Source: Modestobacter sp. Leaf380
Lineage (GTDB): Bacteria; Actinomycetota; Actinomycetes; Mycobacteriales; Geodermatophilaceae
Assembly: GCF_001424485.1 (NCBI RefSeq)
Contig: NZ_LMQC01000006.1
Span: forward strand, 1 to 64,000
Direction: 5' to 3'
DNA length: 64,000 nucleotides
This document shows positions 9,353-18,720 of the stretch, piece after piece. Made by a program: the position numbers and the translations under genes. The stretch's first letter is position 1. Each line of letters opens with the position of its first letter. Under the pieces are notes generated by a model that saw only the letters and a program-made list of their open reading frames with translations, made no database searches and was not told the DNA's origin.

Positions 9353-10324
9353 GTGCGCGTCGTCGTCGTCGGCGGGACCGGTCACATCGGCACCCACCTG
9401 GTGCCCCGGCTGGTCCGGGCCGGGCACGAGGTGGTGAGCATCAGCCGGGGCACCGGCAGCACCTACCAGGACGCTCCCGAGTGGGCCTCGGTCGAGCGGG
9501 TCGTCGCCGACCGTGAGCAGCAGGACGCCGCCGGGGTGTTCGGGGCCACCGTGCTCGCGCAGCGCCCCGACGCCGTGGTCGACCTGGTGTGCTTCACCGT
9601 CGAGTCCGCGCAGGCGCTGGTCGATGCCCTGCGCGGCCGGGTGGCGCACCTGCTGCACTGCGGGTCGCTGTGGCGCTACGGGCCCAGCCTCGAGCTGCCG
9701 ATAGTGGAGGGCGCGGGCACGGCGCCCAGCGACGAGTACGGCATCGCCAAGGAGGCGATCGCCCAGCTGCTGCGTGCGGAGACGGCCGCCGGTGGGCTGC
9801 CGACCACCTCGATCCACCCCGGGCACATCGTGGGCCCGGGCTGGGCGCCGATCGGGCCGCTGGGCAACCTGGACCCCGACGTCTGGCTGGCGCTGTCCCA
9901 GGGGCGCCCGCTGCGGGTGCCCGGCAGCGGTGCGGAGGCGATGCACCACGTGCACGCCGACGACGTGGCCCAGCTCTTCGAGCTCGCCCTCGCCCAGCGT
10001 GACGCCGCCGCCGGTGAGGACTTCCACGCGGTGGCCGCCACCGCCCTCACCGTGCGGGGCTACGCCGAGCTGGCCGCGGGGTGGTTCGGCCGGCAGGCCG
10101 TCCTGGAGCAGGTCACCTGGGAGGAGTTCCGCGCCGGGACCACCCCCGAGGCGGCGGAGGCCAGTTGGGGCCACCTGCACCGCAGCCACGTGCTGAGCAT
10201 CGAGAAGTCCCGGGCCCGGCTGGGCTACGCGCCGGCCCACGGTCCGGCAGGGGCGGTGCTGGAGTCGGTGCGCTGGCTGGTCGAGCACGACCGGCTCACC
10301 GTGGCCGGCCCCCTGCGCGTCTGA
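9353..10324 (+). CDS. NAD(P)-dependent epimerase/dehydratase-family protein
   Basis: An extended short-chain dehydrogenase. The nucleotide site is at the extreme N-terminus (VVVVGGTGHIGTHLVPRL), and a YGIAKEA segment supplies the catalytic Tyr-x3-Lys. GSLWRYGPS occupies the usual active-site serine region, and the C-terminus carries a variable substrate domain. Length is 323 residues. GTG 9353 is the only start that leaves the Rossmann strand intact. The family acts on nucleotide sugars or small metabolites; there is no cluster context to choose between them. Confidence 0.82.
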   Translation: MRVVVVGGTGHIGTHLVPRLVRAGHEVVSISRGTGSTYQDAPEWASVERVVADREQQDAAGVFGATVLAQRPDAVVDLVCFTVESAQALVDALRGRVAHLLHCGSLWRYGPSLELPIVEGAGTAPSDEYGIAKEAIAQLLRAETAAGGLPTTSIHPGHIVGPGWAPIGPLGNLDPDVWLALSQGRPLRVPGSGAEAMHHVHADDVAQLFELALAQRDAAAGEDFHAVAATALTVRGYAELAAGWFGRQAVLEQVTWEEFRAGTTPEAAEASWGHLHRSHVLSIEKSRARLGYAPAHGPAGAVLESVRWLVEHDRLTVAGPLRV

Positions 10325-10337
10325 CCTCCCGGCCCGG

Positions 10338-11570
10338 TCAGGCGGGCTGCTCGTCGGCGTGCGCGACGTGCCGCAGCTGGGACCAGATCAGCACCACGAA
10401 CACCGCGGACCCGGCGAAGGCGAACCAGAACGGCGCGGTGACGCCCCACTCCCGGGCCAGCAGGCCGCCGATGCCCGAGCCGACCACCAGCCCGCCGAAC
10501 GTGCCGACCAGGTTCACGCTGCCCACCCGGCCCTGCAGCGGCTGCGGGACGGCGCGCTGCCGCACGGTCACCGACGTCGTCCCCCAGACGAAGGCGTGCA
10601 CGCCGAAGACGAAGAACACCGGCAGCGCGACGGCGGGGCTGCGGGTCAGCGCGAGCGCCAGGTGGGTGAGGGTCTCGACCACCAGGCCGACCCGCAGCAG
10701 GTCGCCCAGCCGGACCCTACGGGTGATCCACCCGTAGGCCAGCACGCCGATGAGGCCGCCCGCTGCGCTGACCGCGGTGACCAGCCCGAAGCCGATCGGA
10801 CCCAACCGCAGCTGCTCGGTGGCGTAGAGGACCAGCACCGACCAGGCCGCGCCGAAGGTCAGGTTGAACACGGTGATGGTCAGCACCAGCGTGCGGACGG
10901 CGGCGTGGTGCCGGACCCAGCGGGCGCCCTCGGCGATGTCGGCCCGCAGCCGGGACGGCGGCCCCTCCCGCGGCGTCCGGGGCACCACCACCCGGGACAC
11001 CAGCACCGCGCCGAGCGCCACCACGACGGCCTGCACGCCGAACGCCCAGGCGGCGCCCACGGCGAACAGCGCGGCGCCCAACGGCGGCCCGGCCAGCTGG
11101 TTGACCGTGATGAACCCGGTCTGCAGCCGTGCGTTGGCCACCGCCAGGTCGTCCCGGTCCACCAGCATCGGCAGCAGCGTGGACGAGCTGTTGTCGGCGA
11201 AGACCTCCGCCGTCCCCAGCAGGAGGAGCACGCCCAGGACGGCGGCGATCGGGACGGCGTCGGTGGTCAGCGCCAGGGTCAGCACGGTGAGCACCACGGC
11301 CCGGGCCAGGTCGACGGTCACCACGATCAGCCGCCGGTCCAGCCGGTCGGTGACCGCCCCGGCCAGCAGCCCGAACAGCAGCGGCGGCAGCCACTGCACG
11401 GTCGCCGCCAGCGCGACCAGCAACGCGTCCTCGGTCAGCGAGGCCACCAGCAACGGCCCGGCGGCCAGTGCGATCCCGTCGCCCAGGTTGGACGACCAGG
11501 ACGACGCCAGCAGCCAGCGGAACCGGGTGCCCAGCCGCCGCGGGACCAGCACCTCCCCGAGACGGCTCAC
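10338..11570 (-). CDS. MFS transporter (DHA3/EntS-like)
   Basis: A 410-residue permease with about 12 hydrophobic segments. It starts with RFRWLLASSWSSNLGDGIAL and has the cytoplasmic motif GLLAGAVTDRLDRRLIVVTV after helix 2 and VFADNSSSTLLPMLV after helix 4, typical of the DHA3 drug/siderophore exporter group. It would export a small compound using the proton gradient. It follows the disrupted TipA-type regulator on the same strand, separated by a stem-loop, so it may once have been regulated by it. Confidence 0.82.
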   Translation of the reverse strand: MSRLGEVLVPRRLGTRFRWLLASSWSSNLGDGIALAAGPLLVASLTEDALLVALAATVQWLPPLLFGLLAGAVTDRLDRRLIVVTVDLARAVVLTVLTLALTTDAVPIAAVLGVLLLLGTAEVFADNSSSTLLPMLVDRDDLAVANARLQTGFITVNQLAGPPLGAALFAVGAAWAFGVQAVVVALGAVLVSRVVVPRTPREGPPSRLRADIAEGARWVRHHAAVRTLVLTITVFNLTFGAAWSVLVLYATEQLRLGPIGFGLVTAVSAAGGLIGVLAYGWITRRVRLGDLLRVGLVVETLTHLALALTRSPAVALPVFFVFGVHAFVWGTTSVTVRQRAVPQPLQGRVGSVNLVGTFGGLVVGSGIGGLLAREWGVTAPFWFAFAGSAVFVVLIWSQLRHVAHADEQPA

Positions 11571-11599
11571 CGCCCGACCCTCTCACCCGGGTCGGGCGG
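11570..11599. terminator. Stem-loop between the TipA-type gene and the MFS gene
   Basis: A perfect 11-bp stem (11570-11580 and 11589-11599) with an 8-base loop lies just before the GTG of the MFS gene. It could terminate transcription from the regulator gene or mask the MFS translation start. Confidence 0.45.
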
Positions 11600-11604
11600 T
11601 GAGA

Positions 11605-11660
11605 CTCAGCCCTGCCCGCTCAGCCCTGCCCGCTCAGCCCTGGTGCTCAGCCCTGCCGGT
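11605..11660. repeat. 13/14-bp tandem repeat at the 3' end of the TipA-type gene
   Basis: The unit CTCAGCCCTGCCCG and close variants occur four times in a row. The last unit contains the stop codon of the disrupted TipA-type gene. No function is evident; slippage is the likely origin. Confidence 0.6.
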
Positions 11661-12398
11661 CGGCGTTCGCGACGACGGCCGCGCTCACGTACTGGGCAAG
11701 GCCCGGCGCGATCCGCTCGTAGTACGCGGTGAACCGCTCGTCCTGGACGTACATCGCGCCCAGGCCGGCGTGCAGCTCGGGCGGGCAGTCGTACCAGCGC
11801 CGGGTGATCTGGCCGCGGTGCTCCTCGGCCAGGTCCATCGCCCGCTCGCCGTCGGCCGGGGCGCCGTCGGCCAGGGCCGCGGCGAACCGGGCCTCCAGGT
11901 CGTCGGTCTCGGCCTTGACGTCGAGCCAGTCCTGCTTGGTCATCGACTGCTGCCGGGTCTTCGACTGCGCCCAGGCGTCGGTGTCGCCCCAGCGCTCCTG
12001 CGCCTCGGCCTCGTACTGCTCGGGCAACCAGTCCCCGAACACCTCGAAGCGCTCCTGCGGGGTCAGCGGGATCCCCATCTGCCGTGCCTCCATCTCCTTC
12101 TTGACGGCCGCCACCATCTGTAAGAGGACCTCGTCCTCCCCACCACGAGCAAGCTCGCGGCGGGCCCCGGGACGAGGCCGTGCCGGCCCGCCTGCAGGGT
12201 CCCGCGGCGAGCTCGCGAGTCGTGGGGGGCAGGCGGGTCCTCTTTCTGCTGGAGCCGGTCGACGTCGGTGACGTCGTAGACCCGGTAGCCCGCCGCCGTC
12301 CGTCCGGACGGCGTGAGCAGCCCGATCCGGTCGTAGTGGTGCAGCGTGCGCACCGTGACGCCGGCCAGCCGGGCCAGCTCTCCCACCGTGTGGCTCAT
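11647..12398 (-). pseudogene. TipA-type MerR regulator, disrupted by a palindromic element
   Basis: The first 45 residues, from ATG 12398 (ribosome site GAGGAGGAGAGGC), are an intact MerR winged helix ([20 protein letters not shown], then [14 protein letters not shown]). The C-terminal TipAS drug-binding domain is also intact but in a different frame ([19 protein letters not shown], then WLDVKAETDDLEARFAAAL). Between them, where relatives have about 40 residues of second DNA-binding helix and dimerisation coil, there is a 123-bp palindromic element. So the gene has lost coding sequence, gained an insert and shifted frame. TipA proteins sense thiopeptide antibiotics. A separate TipAS-only product from an internal start is conceivable, as in Streptomyces TipAS, but I see no convincing start. 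Confidence 0.75.
12122..12244. mobile_element. 123-bp palindromic MITE/REP-like element
   Basis: The ends are perfect inverted repeats (AAGAGGACC at 12122-12130, GGTCCTCTT at 12236-12244). The interior is also largely self-complementary: CCCCACCACGAGC on the left pairs with parts of the GAGTCGTGGGG stretch on the right, and there is a central GCCGGC. No open reading frame is inside. It interrupts a TipA-type regulator gene. A clean target-site duplication is not visible. Confidence 0.6.
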
Positions 12399-12495
12399 GC
12401 CTCTCCTCCTCCGACGACGACGATGCAACCGCCTGACGCCGCGTCAGGGTCAAGCCCTCTCGCGGATCCCGTCCACCGGGGTGAGGATCGGGGAC

Positions 12496-13377
12496 GTGTT
12501 CCCCTCTGCGGACGACCCGTTCCCCCGCTCGCGCGTGCGCGTCCGGGAGCAGGAGATGGCCTACGTCGACACCGGCGAGGGGGACACGGTCCTCTTCCTG
12601 CACGGCAACCCCACGTCGTCCTACCTGTGGCGCAACGTCATCCCGCACCTGTCCGGGCTGGGCCGCTGCGTCGCCCCGGACCTGATCGGCATGGGCGAGT
12701 CGGCCAAGCTGCCCGACCCCGAGCGCGGCACCTACTCCTTCCAGACCCACGCCGGGTACCTGGACGACCTCCTCGAGGAGATCCAGATCGGCGACCGGGT
12801 CACCCTCGTGCTGCACGACTGGGGCTCGGCGCTGGGCTTCCACTGGGCGGCCCGGCACGCCGACCGGGTCCGTGCGATCGCCTTCACCGAGGCCATCGTG
12901 ACGCCGCTGCTGTGGGCGGACTGGCCGCGGGACGCCAAGGGCGTCTTCCAGGGCATGCGCTCGGACAGGGGCGAGGACCTGGTGCTGGACCGCAACACCT
13001 TCGTCGAGCGCATCCTGCCGGGCTCGGTGCTGCGCGGGCTGTCCCCGGAGGCGCACGAGCGCTACCGGGCGCCCTTCCGCGAGCGCGAGGACCGCTGGCC
13101 CACCCTGGAGTGGCCGCGGCAGATCCCGATCGAGCACGTGCCACCGGACGTGCACGACGTCGTGGACCACTACGGCCAGTGGCTGGGGCACTCCGACGTC
13201 CCCAAGCTGTTCGTCAACGCCGACCCCGGCTCGATCCTGGTCGGCCGCCAGCGCGAGACCGTCCGCCGGTGGCCGGCGCTGACCGAGGTCACGGTCCCCG
13301 GCAGCCACTTCGTCCCGGAGGACTCCCCGGACGACATGGGCCGCGCGATCGCCGACTGGCTCCGCACCCTGCCCTGA
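12496..13377 (+). CDS. Haloalkane dehalogenase (alpha/beta hydrolase)
   Basis: It hydrolyses carbon-halogen bonds through an aspartyl-ester intermediate. All family landmarks are present: halide-binding Asn in LFLHGNPTSSYLWRNVIPHL, nucleophile Asp and second halide-binding Trp in LVLHDWGSALGFHWAARHA, acid Glu in AIAFTEAIVTPL, and catalytic His in VPGSHFVPEDSPDD. The arrangement matches the HLD-II (DhaA/LinB) subfamily, and 293 residues is the usual length. GTG 12496 is chosen because GAGGATCGGGG precedes it; GTG 12481 is also possible. It is divergent from the TipA-type pseudogene and followed by a palindromic repeat. The natural substrate is unknown. Confidence 0.88.
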   Translation: MFPSADDPFPRSRVRVREQEMAYVDTGEGDTVLFLHGNPTSSYLWRNVIPHLSGLGRCVAPDLIGMGESAKLPDPERGTYSFQTHAGYLDDLLEEIQIGDRVTLVLHDWGSALGFHWAARHADRVRAIAFTEAIVTPLLWADWPRDAKGVFQGMRSDRGEDLVLDRNTFVERILPGSVLRGLSPEAHERYRAPFREREDRWPTLEWPRQIPIEHVPPDVHDVVDHYGQWLGHSDVPKLFVNADPGSILVGRQRETVRRWPALTEVTVPGSHFVPEDSPDDMGRAIADWLRTLP

Positions 13378-13420
13378 CCCCGCCGGCCGGCCCGCCGGCC
13401 CGCCCGCCGGCCCCGCTGCG

Positions 13421-13495
13421 CGGTGATCATGGAGTTGGGAACGGTGACACGCCGGACGACGGCGTGTCCGCGTGCACCAACCCCGTGATCACCGG
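13421..13495. repeat. 75-bp palindromic repeat, copy A
   Basis: Outer arms CGGTGATCA and TGATCACCG are complementary, as are inner arms GACACGCCG and CGGCGTGTC, so the unit can fold into one long hairpin. It is about 84% identical by eye (63 of 75) to copy B at 14514-14588 and in the same orientation. The rest of the 13378-13577 spacer is G+C-rich sequence without a gene. Confidence 0.8.
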
Positions 13496-13577
13496 CTGAG
13501 GTGCCGGCGGGTGGGGGGGCGGGTGGGGGTGGAAACCGGGTGCGGAGGGCGGGGTGCAGGTGGGAGGGTCCGGGCCC

Positions 13578-14519
13578 ATGAGCAGCCCCCTTGGCCCCGG
13601 CGGTACCCGGCGGGAGGCGGCCGTGGCCGCGGCCGTCGACGCAGCCCTCTCGGTCGGGGTGACCGGCGCCGACCCGGCGGTGCTCTACGAGGCGTTCTCG
13701 GTCGTCGTCCACCTGGCGCCCGAGCCGGTGGTGGCCCGGGTGCCCACGGTCCTGCCGCGCACCGTGCGCGCGGACCTGCCCGCCCGGCTGCGGCAGATGC
13801 GCGCCGAGCTCGCGGTGACCGCGTGGCTGGCCGGCCGCGGCTTCCCCGTCGTCGTCCCGGCGCACCCGGAGCCGCTGGTCGCCGACGGACAGGCACTGAC
13901 CCTGTGGCGGTGGGTGGAGCAGACCGACCGGGAGGTGCCCGAGACCGAGAGCGGGGCCCTCGTCGCCCGGCTGCACGCCGCGCTGGCCGACTGCCCGGTG
14001 GAGCTGGACTGGCTGGTCCCGCTGGACGAGTCGGTGCCCGACGCGCTGGGGCAGCTCGTGGCGGACCGGCCCGCCTGGCTGACCGCCGAGGACGTCGTCC
14101 GGGCGCAGGGGGAGTGGGACCTGCTGGCGCCCCTGGCGACCGAGCCGGCTGCCTGGGCGGCGGCCTTCCCGGACGCGCCGGCGCAACCGGTGCACGGGGA
14201 CGCGCCGTTCTACAACGTGATCGCCACGCCGTCCGCGCTGCTCAGCTCGGACTTCGAGCACGTCGGCCACGGGCCGCCCGAGTGGGACCTGGCCTCCGTG
14301 CCCGCCGGCGTGCGGGCCGGCTACGACGCCGAGGCCGCCCGGCTGGGCCTGCGCCCGCTGGACGAGCGCGCCCTGCAGGTGGCCGAGCGCGGCCGCGCCC
14401 TGCAGCTGCTGGCCGTCCTGCCGCTGGCCGGTGAGCTGCCCGGCATGGCCGATGCCCTGGAGGGCTTCGCCGCCGGCTGGCGCGCGAGCTCCCCGCTGGC
14501 CGACCTCCTCCGGCGGTGA
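13578..14519 (+). CDS. Aminoglycoside phosphotransferase (APH)-family protein
   Basis: It has a protein-kinase-like fold of 313 residues. The catalytic loop reads QPVHGDAPFYNVIA (HGD then N five residues on) and the metal-binding Asp is in LLSSDFEHVGHGPPEWDLA. The N-lobe has YEAFSVVVHLAPEPVVARVP, where a Lys is not obvious, as is common in this superfamily. These kinases phosphorylate sugars, amino-sugars or antibiotics; resistance cannot be inferred. ATG 13578 has GGGAGGG upstream. The stop codon lies inside the left arm of palindromic repeat copy B, and copy A lies 82 bases upstream, so the gene is bracketed by the repeats. Confidence 0.78.
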   Translation: MSSPLGPGGTRREAAVAAAVDAALSVGVTGADPAVLYEAFSVVVHLAPEPVVARVPTVLPRTVRADLPARLRQMRAELAVTAWLAGRGFPVVVPAHPEPLVADGQALTLWRWVEQTDREVPETESGALVARLHAALADCPVELDWLVPLDESVPDALGQLVADRPAWLTAEDVVRAQGEWDLLAPLATEPAAWAAAFPDAPAQPVHGDAPFYNVIATPSALLSSDFEHVGHGPPEWDLASVPAGVRAGYDAEAARLGLRPLDERALQVAERGRALQLLAVLPLAGELPGMADALEGFAAGWRASSPLADLLRR

Positions 14520-14588
14520 TCATGGGAGTCGCCCCGCCGACACGCCGGGCGACGGCGTGTCGGCGTGCACCAACCCCATGATCACCGG
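14514..14588. repeat. 75-bp palindromic repeat, copy B
   Basis: Same unit and orientation as copy A. The first bases supply the TGA stop of the phosphotransferase gene, so insertion may have set the present C-terminus. It is followed by a run of GGGC/GGGT units (14589-14637) that could form a G-quadruplex. Confidence 0.8.
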
Positions 14589-14636
14589 CGGGCGGGGGTG
14601 TGCGGGTGGGCGGGCGGGCGGGCGGGCGGGTGGGGG

Positions 14637-15803
14637 TCAGGCGGTGATGGTGGCCTTGGCCGTCGTCCAGGCGCGGAGCTGGTCGGTGGGGGTGACGCCG
14701 AGGCCGGGGCGGTCGGAGAGGTACATCCGGCCGCCGGCGGTCTCCAGGTGCTCGTGGAAGAGCGGGGTCAGCCAGTCGAAGTGCTCGACCCAGGGCTCGA
14801 TCGGGTAGGCCGCGGCCAGGTGCGCGTGGATCTCCATGGCGAAGTGCGGCGCCAGGGTGAGGTGGTGGGTCTCGGCGAGGGTCGCCAGCTTGAGGAACTG
14901 GGTGATGCCGCCGATGCGGGGGGCGTCGGGCTGGATGACGTCGACCGCGCCGTGCCGGATCAGCTCGGCGTGCTCGGCGACGCTGGTCAGCATCTCCCCG
15001 GTCGCGATGGAGGTGTCCAGCGCGCGGGCGAGTTGGGCGTGGCCCTCGGCGTCGTAGGCGTCCAGCGGCTCCTCGATCCAGACCAGGTCGAACTCCTCCA
15101 GCGCCCGGCTGACCCGGATCGCCGTCGGCCGGTCCCACTGCTGGTTGGCGTCCACCATGATCGGGACGTCGTCCCCGAGGTGCGCGCGCAGCCGGGAGAC
15201 CCGGCGGACGTCCTCCTTGGAGTCCGGCAGGCCCACCTTGATCTTGATGGCGCCGATGCCGGCCTCGAGCGTCGCGGTGGCGTTGTCGCAGACCTGCTCG
15301 ATCGTCTCGTGCAGGAAGCCGCCGGAGGTGTTGTAGCAGCGCACCGAGTCCCGGTGGGCGCCCAGCAGCTTGGCCAGCGGCAGGCCGGCACGCTTGGCCT
15401 TGAGGTCCCACAGCGCGATGTCCATGGCCGCGATGGCCTGGGTGGAGGCGCCGCTGCGGCCCACCGAGGCACCGGCCCAGACCAGCTTGGTCCACAGCCG
15501 GGAGATGTCGTTGGGGTCCTCACCGATGAGGACGTCGGCGATCTCCTTGGCGTGGGCGAACTGGGCGGGGCCGCCGGCGCGCTTGGAGTAGCCGAAGCCG
15601 ATGCCCTCGAAGCCGTTCACGGTGGTGATCTCGGCGAAGAGGAAGACGACCTCGGTCATCGGCTTCTGCCGGCCGGTGAACACCTTGGCGTCGCTGATCG
15701 GGGTGGCCAGCGGCAGCGTCACCGAGCTCAGCGTCACCGAGGCGATCCGGTCCAGCACGGGGGAGGTGGTCGGGACGGTCATCGGGGTCTCCAGGACGGT
15801 CAT
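14637..15803 (-). CDS. L-talarate/galactarate dehydratase-like enolase-superfamily enzyme
   Basis: A mandelate racemase-type enolase (388 residues) that would dehydrate galactarate or talarate to 5-keto-4-deoxyglucarate. Acid/base Lys residues are in [11 protein letters not shown], metal ligands in [21 protein letters not shown] and [11 protein letters not shown], and the catalytic His in [15 protein letters not shown]. The N-terminal [18 protein letters not shown] segment is characteristic of the TalrD/GalrD group. ATG 15803 overlaps the stop of the glucarate dehydratase gene (ATGA). It is the last gene of the four-gene hexarate operon read leftwards. Confidence 0.82.
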   Translation of the reverse strand: MTVLETPMTVPTTSPVLDRIASVTLSSVTLPLATPISDAKVFTGRQKPMTEVVFLFAEITTVNGFEGIGFGYSKRAGGPAQFAHAKEIADVLIGEDPNDISRLWTKLVWAGASVGRSGASTQAIAAMDIALWDLKAKRAGLPLAKLLGAHRDSVRCYNTSGGFLHETIEQVCDNATATLEAGIGAIKIKVGLPDSKEDVRRVSRLRAHLGDDVPIMVDANQQWDRPTAIRVSRALEEFDLVWIEEPLDAYDAEGHAQLARALDTSIATGEMLTSVAEHAELIRHGAVDVIQPDAPRIGGITQFLKLATLAETHHLTLAPHFAMEIHAHLAAAYPIEPWVEHFDWLTPLFHEHLETAGGRMYLSDRPGLGVTPTDQLRAWTTAKATITA

Positions 15804-17125
15804 CGGACGAGGGCGGGGCGCTTGGGGTCGAACTGCCACCCCGGGAGCAGGTGCTGCATGGCGACCGCGTCGTCCCGGGCGCCCAGGCCGTGCTCCAGGT
15901 ACAGCTCGTGCGCGGCGGCCACGGCGTCCTCGTCGAGGGTGACGCCCAGGCCCGGGGTGCTGGGGACGGCGATCGCGCCGCCGCGGATCTGCAGCGGGTC
16001 GGTGGTGAGCGGCTGCCCGTCCTGCCAGATCCAGTGCGTGTCCAGGGCGGTGATGGTGCCCGGGGCGGCCGCGCCGACGTGGGTGAACATGGCCAGCGAG
16101 ACGTCGAAGTGGTTGTTGCTGTGCGAGCCCCAGGTCAGCCCGAAGTCGTCGCACAGCTGGGCGACCCGGACCGAGCCGCGCATCGTCCAGAAGTGCGGGT
16201 CGGCCAGCGGGATGTCCACGGCGGCCGAGCGGACGGCGTGTGCCATCTGCCGCCAGTCGGTGGCCACCATGTTGGTGGCCGTGGGCAGGCCGGTGCGGCG
16301 GCGGAACTCGGCCATCACCTCGCGGCCGGAGAAGCCGCCCTCGGCGCCCACCGGGTCCTCGGCGTAGGCGAGGACGCCGTGCAGGTCGCGGCACAGCTCG
16401 ACGGCCTCGGACAGCAGCCAGCCGCCGTTGGGGTCCAGGGTGATCCGGGCGTCGGGGAACCGCTCGGCCAGCGCGGTGACGGCGGCGACCTCCTCGGCCC
16501 CGGCGAGCACCCCGCCCTTGAGCTTGAAGTCGGTGAACCCGTAGCGGGCCCGGGCTGCCTCGGCCAGGGCCACGACGGCGTCGGGGGTGAGGGCGGGCTC
16601 GCGGCGCAGCCGCTCCCAGTCGTCGGCCGGGGAGTCCTCGACCAGGTAGGGCAGGTCGGTGGCGGTGCGGTCCCCGACGTAGAACAGGTAGCCCAGCATC
16701 GGCACGGAGTCCCGCTGCTGGCCCTCGCCGAGCAGCTCGGCCACCGGCACGCCCAGGTGTTGGCCCAGCAGGTCCAGCAGCGCCGACTCCAGCGCGGTGA
16801 CGGCGTGCACCGTCGTCCGCAGGTCGAAGGTCTGCAGGCCGCGGCCGCCGGCGTCCCGGGCGGCGAAGGCCCGCGACACCTGCGCGAGCAGGCTGCCCAA
16901 CCGGGCGACCGGCTGGCCGACCAGGAACTCGGCGGCGTCGGTGATCGTGGTCGCGATCGCCTCGCCACCGGGGACCTCGCCGACGCCCTGCCGGCCCTCG
17001 GAGTCGGTGACCACGGCGATGTTGCGGGTGAAGAACGGGCCGTGCGCGCCGGAGAGGTTCAGCAGCATGCTGTCCCGCCCGGCGACCGGGACGACCTGCA
17101 CCCGAGCGATCGTGGGGGAGACCAT
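15800..17125 (-). CDS. gudD: Glucarate dehydratase
   Basis: An enolase-superfamily enzyme of 441 residues converting D-glucarate (or L-idarate) to 5-keto-4-deoxyglucarate. The catalytic KxK is in [13 protein letters not shown], metal ligands in [20 protein letters not shown] and [10 protein letters not shown], and the catalytic His in [15 protein letters not shown], all GudD-type. The N-terminal [14 protein letters not shown] is also diagnostic. ATG 17125 has GAGGAG upstream and shares a base with the preceding TGA. Its product is the substrate of the KDG dehydratase encoded first in the operon. Confidence 0.9.
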   Translation of the reverse strand: MVSPTIARVQVVPVAGRDSMLLNLSGAHGPFFTRNIAVVTDSEGRQGVGEVPGGEAIATTITDAAEFLVGQPVARLGSLLAQVSRAFAARDAGGRGLQTFDLRTTVHAVTALESALLDLLGQHLGVPVAELLGEGQQRDSVPMLGYLFYVGDRTATDLPYLVEDSPADDWERLRREPALTPDAVVALAEAARARYGFTDFKLKGGVLAGAEEVAAVTALAERFPDARITLDPNGGWLLSEAVELCRDLHGVLAYAEDPVGAEGGFSGREVMAEFRRRTGLPTATNMVATDWRQMAHAVRSAAVDIPLADPHFWTMRGSVRVAQLCDDFGLTWGSHSNNHFDVSLAMFTHVGAAAPGTITALDTHWIWQDGQPLTTDPLQIRGGAIAVPSTPGLGVTLDEDAVAAAHELYLEHGLGARDDAVAMQHLLPGWQFDPKRPALVR

Positions 17126-18720
17126 CACTGCTCCTCGGGACGGCGGACGACGCCGTCGACGCGGCGGGACAGGCCCCACGGGTTGGCCCGCTGCAGGGAC
17201 GGCGGGAGCACCTCGTCGGGGGCGTCCTGGAAGCAGACCGGCCGCTGGAAGCGGTGCACGGCCAGCGTGCCGACGGAGGTGGAGCGGCCGTCCGACGTCG
17301 CCGGGAACGGGCCGCCGTGCACCATCGCGTGGCTGACCTCGACGCCGGTGGGCCAGCCGCCGAACAGCACCCGGCCGACCTTGGTGGCCAGCAGCGGCAG
17401 CACCGGGGCCAGCGCCTCGGTGTCGCCGGCGCCGGCGTGCACGGTGGCGGTGAGCTGGCCCTCGAGGTCCCCGACCGCGGTGAGCAGCTCGTCGGTGGAG
17501 CTGTAGCGGACGACCAGGCCCAGCGCGCCGAAGACCTCGGCCTGCAGCTCGGGGCGGGCGGCCAGGTCGGCGGTGGTGGTGGCGTAGACGGCCGGGGCGG
17601 GGGCGTGCGGGCCGGAGCCCGGAGTGCCCTCGGCGACCGGCTCGGCTCCCGCGGCGGCCAGCGCCTGCGCGCCGGTCCGGTAGGCCTCGGCGATGCCCGG
17701 GGTGAGCATGGTCTGGCCGGTGGCCGCGCCGACCAGCTCGCCGGCCGCGGCCAGGAAGGCGTCGCCGTCCGGGCCGGTGGGCAGCAGCAGCAGGCCCGGG
17801 TTGGTGCAGAACTGGCCGGCACCCAGGGTCAGCGAGCCGACGTAGCCCGCGGCCAGCGCTGCCGGGTCGGACAGGCCGCCGGGCATGACCAGCACCGGGT
17901 TGATCGAGGACATCTCGGCGTAGACCGGGATCGGCACCGGCCGGGCGGCGGCGGCCGCGACCAGCGCGAGCCCGCCCCCGCGGGAGCCGGTGAACCCGAC
18001 GGCGGTGATCCGCGGGTCGCTGACCAGCGCCTGGCCGATCTCGTTGCCACCGCCGTAGAGCAGGGAGAAGACGCCGGCCGGCAGGCCGTGCTCGGCGACG
18101 GCCTCGGTGACGGCGCGCCCGACGAGCTCGGCGGCACCGGGGTGCGCGTTGTGCGCCTTGACGACGACGGGGCACCCGGCGGCCAGGGCGGCCGCGGTGT
18201 CGCCGCCGGCGGTGGAGAAGGCGAGCGGGAAGTTGCTGGCGCCGAAGACGGCGACCGGGCCCAGCGGCACGTGCACCTGGCGCAGGTCCGGGCGGGGCAG
18301 CGGGGTGCGGTCGGGCAGCGCGGGGTCGATCCGGGCCTGCAGGTGGTCGCCCTGCTCGACGACGGTGGCCATCAGCCGCAGCTGGCCGGTGGTGCGGCCC
18401 AGCTCGCCGGTCAGCCGACCCACGGGGAGGCCGGACTCGGCGACGGCGCGGGCGACCAGGGTCTCCCCGAGGGCCTCGACCCGGTCGGCGACGGTGCGCA
18501 GGAAGGCCGCGCGGCGGGCCGGGGACAGCGCGGCGTAGGCCGGGGCGGCCTCGGCGGCGGCCCGGGTGGCCCGCTCGACCTCGGCCGGCGCCAGCAGCGA
18601 GTAGGCCGGCTCCAGGGTCTCCCCGGTCGCCGGGTCGATCGCGCGCAGCGTGCCGGCGTCACCGGCGACGGTCTCCCCGGCGATGATCGAGGAGCCGGTC
18701 AGGGTCTGGGTGGAGGTCAT
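17125..18720 (-). CDS. Alpha-ketoglutarate semialdehyde dehydrogenase
   Basis: An NAD(P)-dependent aldehyde dehydrogenase of 531 residues that finishes the hexarate pathway by oxidising 2,5-dioxopentanoate to alpha-ketoglutarate. Signatures: [19 protein letters not shown], cofactor-binding [10 protein letters not shown], catalytic Glu in [10 protein letters not shown] and catalytic Cys in [14 protein letters not shown]. The FGASNFP and GQFCTNPG forms are those of the KGSADH type II/III group. It overlaps both neighbours at TGATG junctions, so translation is coupled. Confidence 0.88.
   Translation of the reverse strand: MTSTQTLTGSSIIAGETVAGDAGTLRAIDPATGETLEPAYSLLAPAEVERATRAAAEAAPAYAALSPARRAAFLRTVADRVEALGETLVARAVAESGLPVGRLTGELGRTTGQLRLMATVVEQGDHLQARIDPALPDRTPLPRPDLRQVHVPLGPVAVFGASNFPLAFSTAGGDTAAALAAGCPVVVKAHNAHPGAAELVGRAVTEAVAEHGLPAGVFSLLYGGGNEIGQALVSDPRITAVGFTGSRGGGLALVAAAAARPVPIPVYAEMSSINPVLVMPGGLSDPAALAAGYVGSLTLGAGQFCTNPGLLLLPTGPDGDAFLAAAGELVGAATGQTMLTPGIAEAYRTGAQALAAAGAEPVAEGTPGSGPHAPAPAVYATTTADLAARPELQAEVFGALGLVVRYSSTDELLTAVGDLEGQLTATVHAGAGDTEALAPVLPLLATKVGRVLFGGWPTGVEVSHAMVHGGPFPATSDGRSTSVGTLAVHRFQRPVCFQDAPDEVLPPSLQRANPWGLSRRVDGVVRRPEEQ

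Noticed and set aside
14589-14637. GGGC/GGGT-rich tract as a possible regulatory G-quadruplex
   Set aside because: It lies just beyond the 3' end of two convergent genes, and such tracts are expected by chance at this G+C content. Noted only with repeat copy B.
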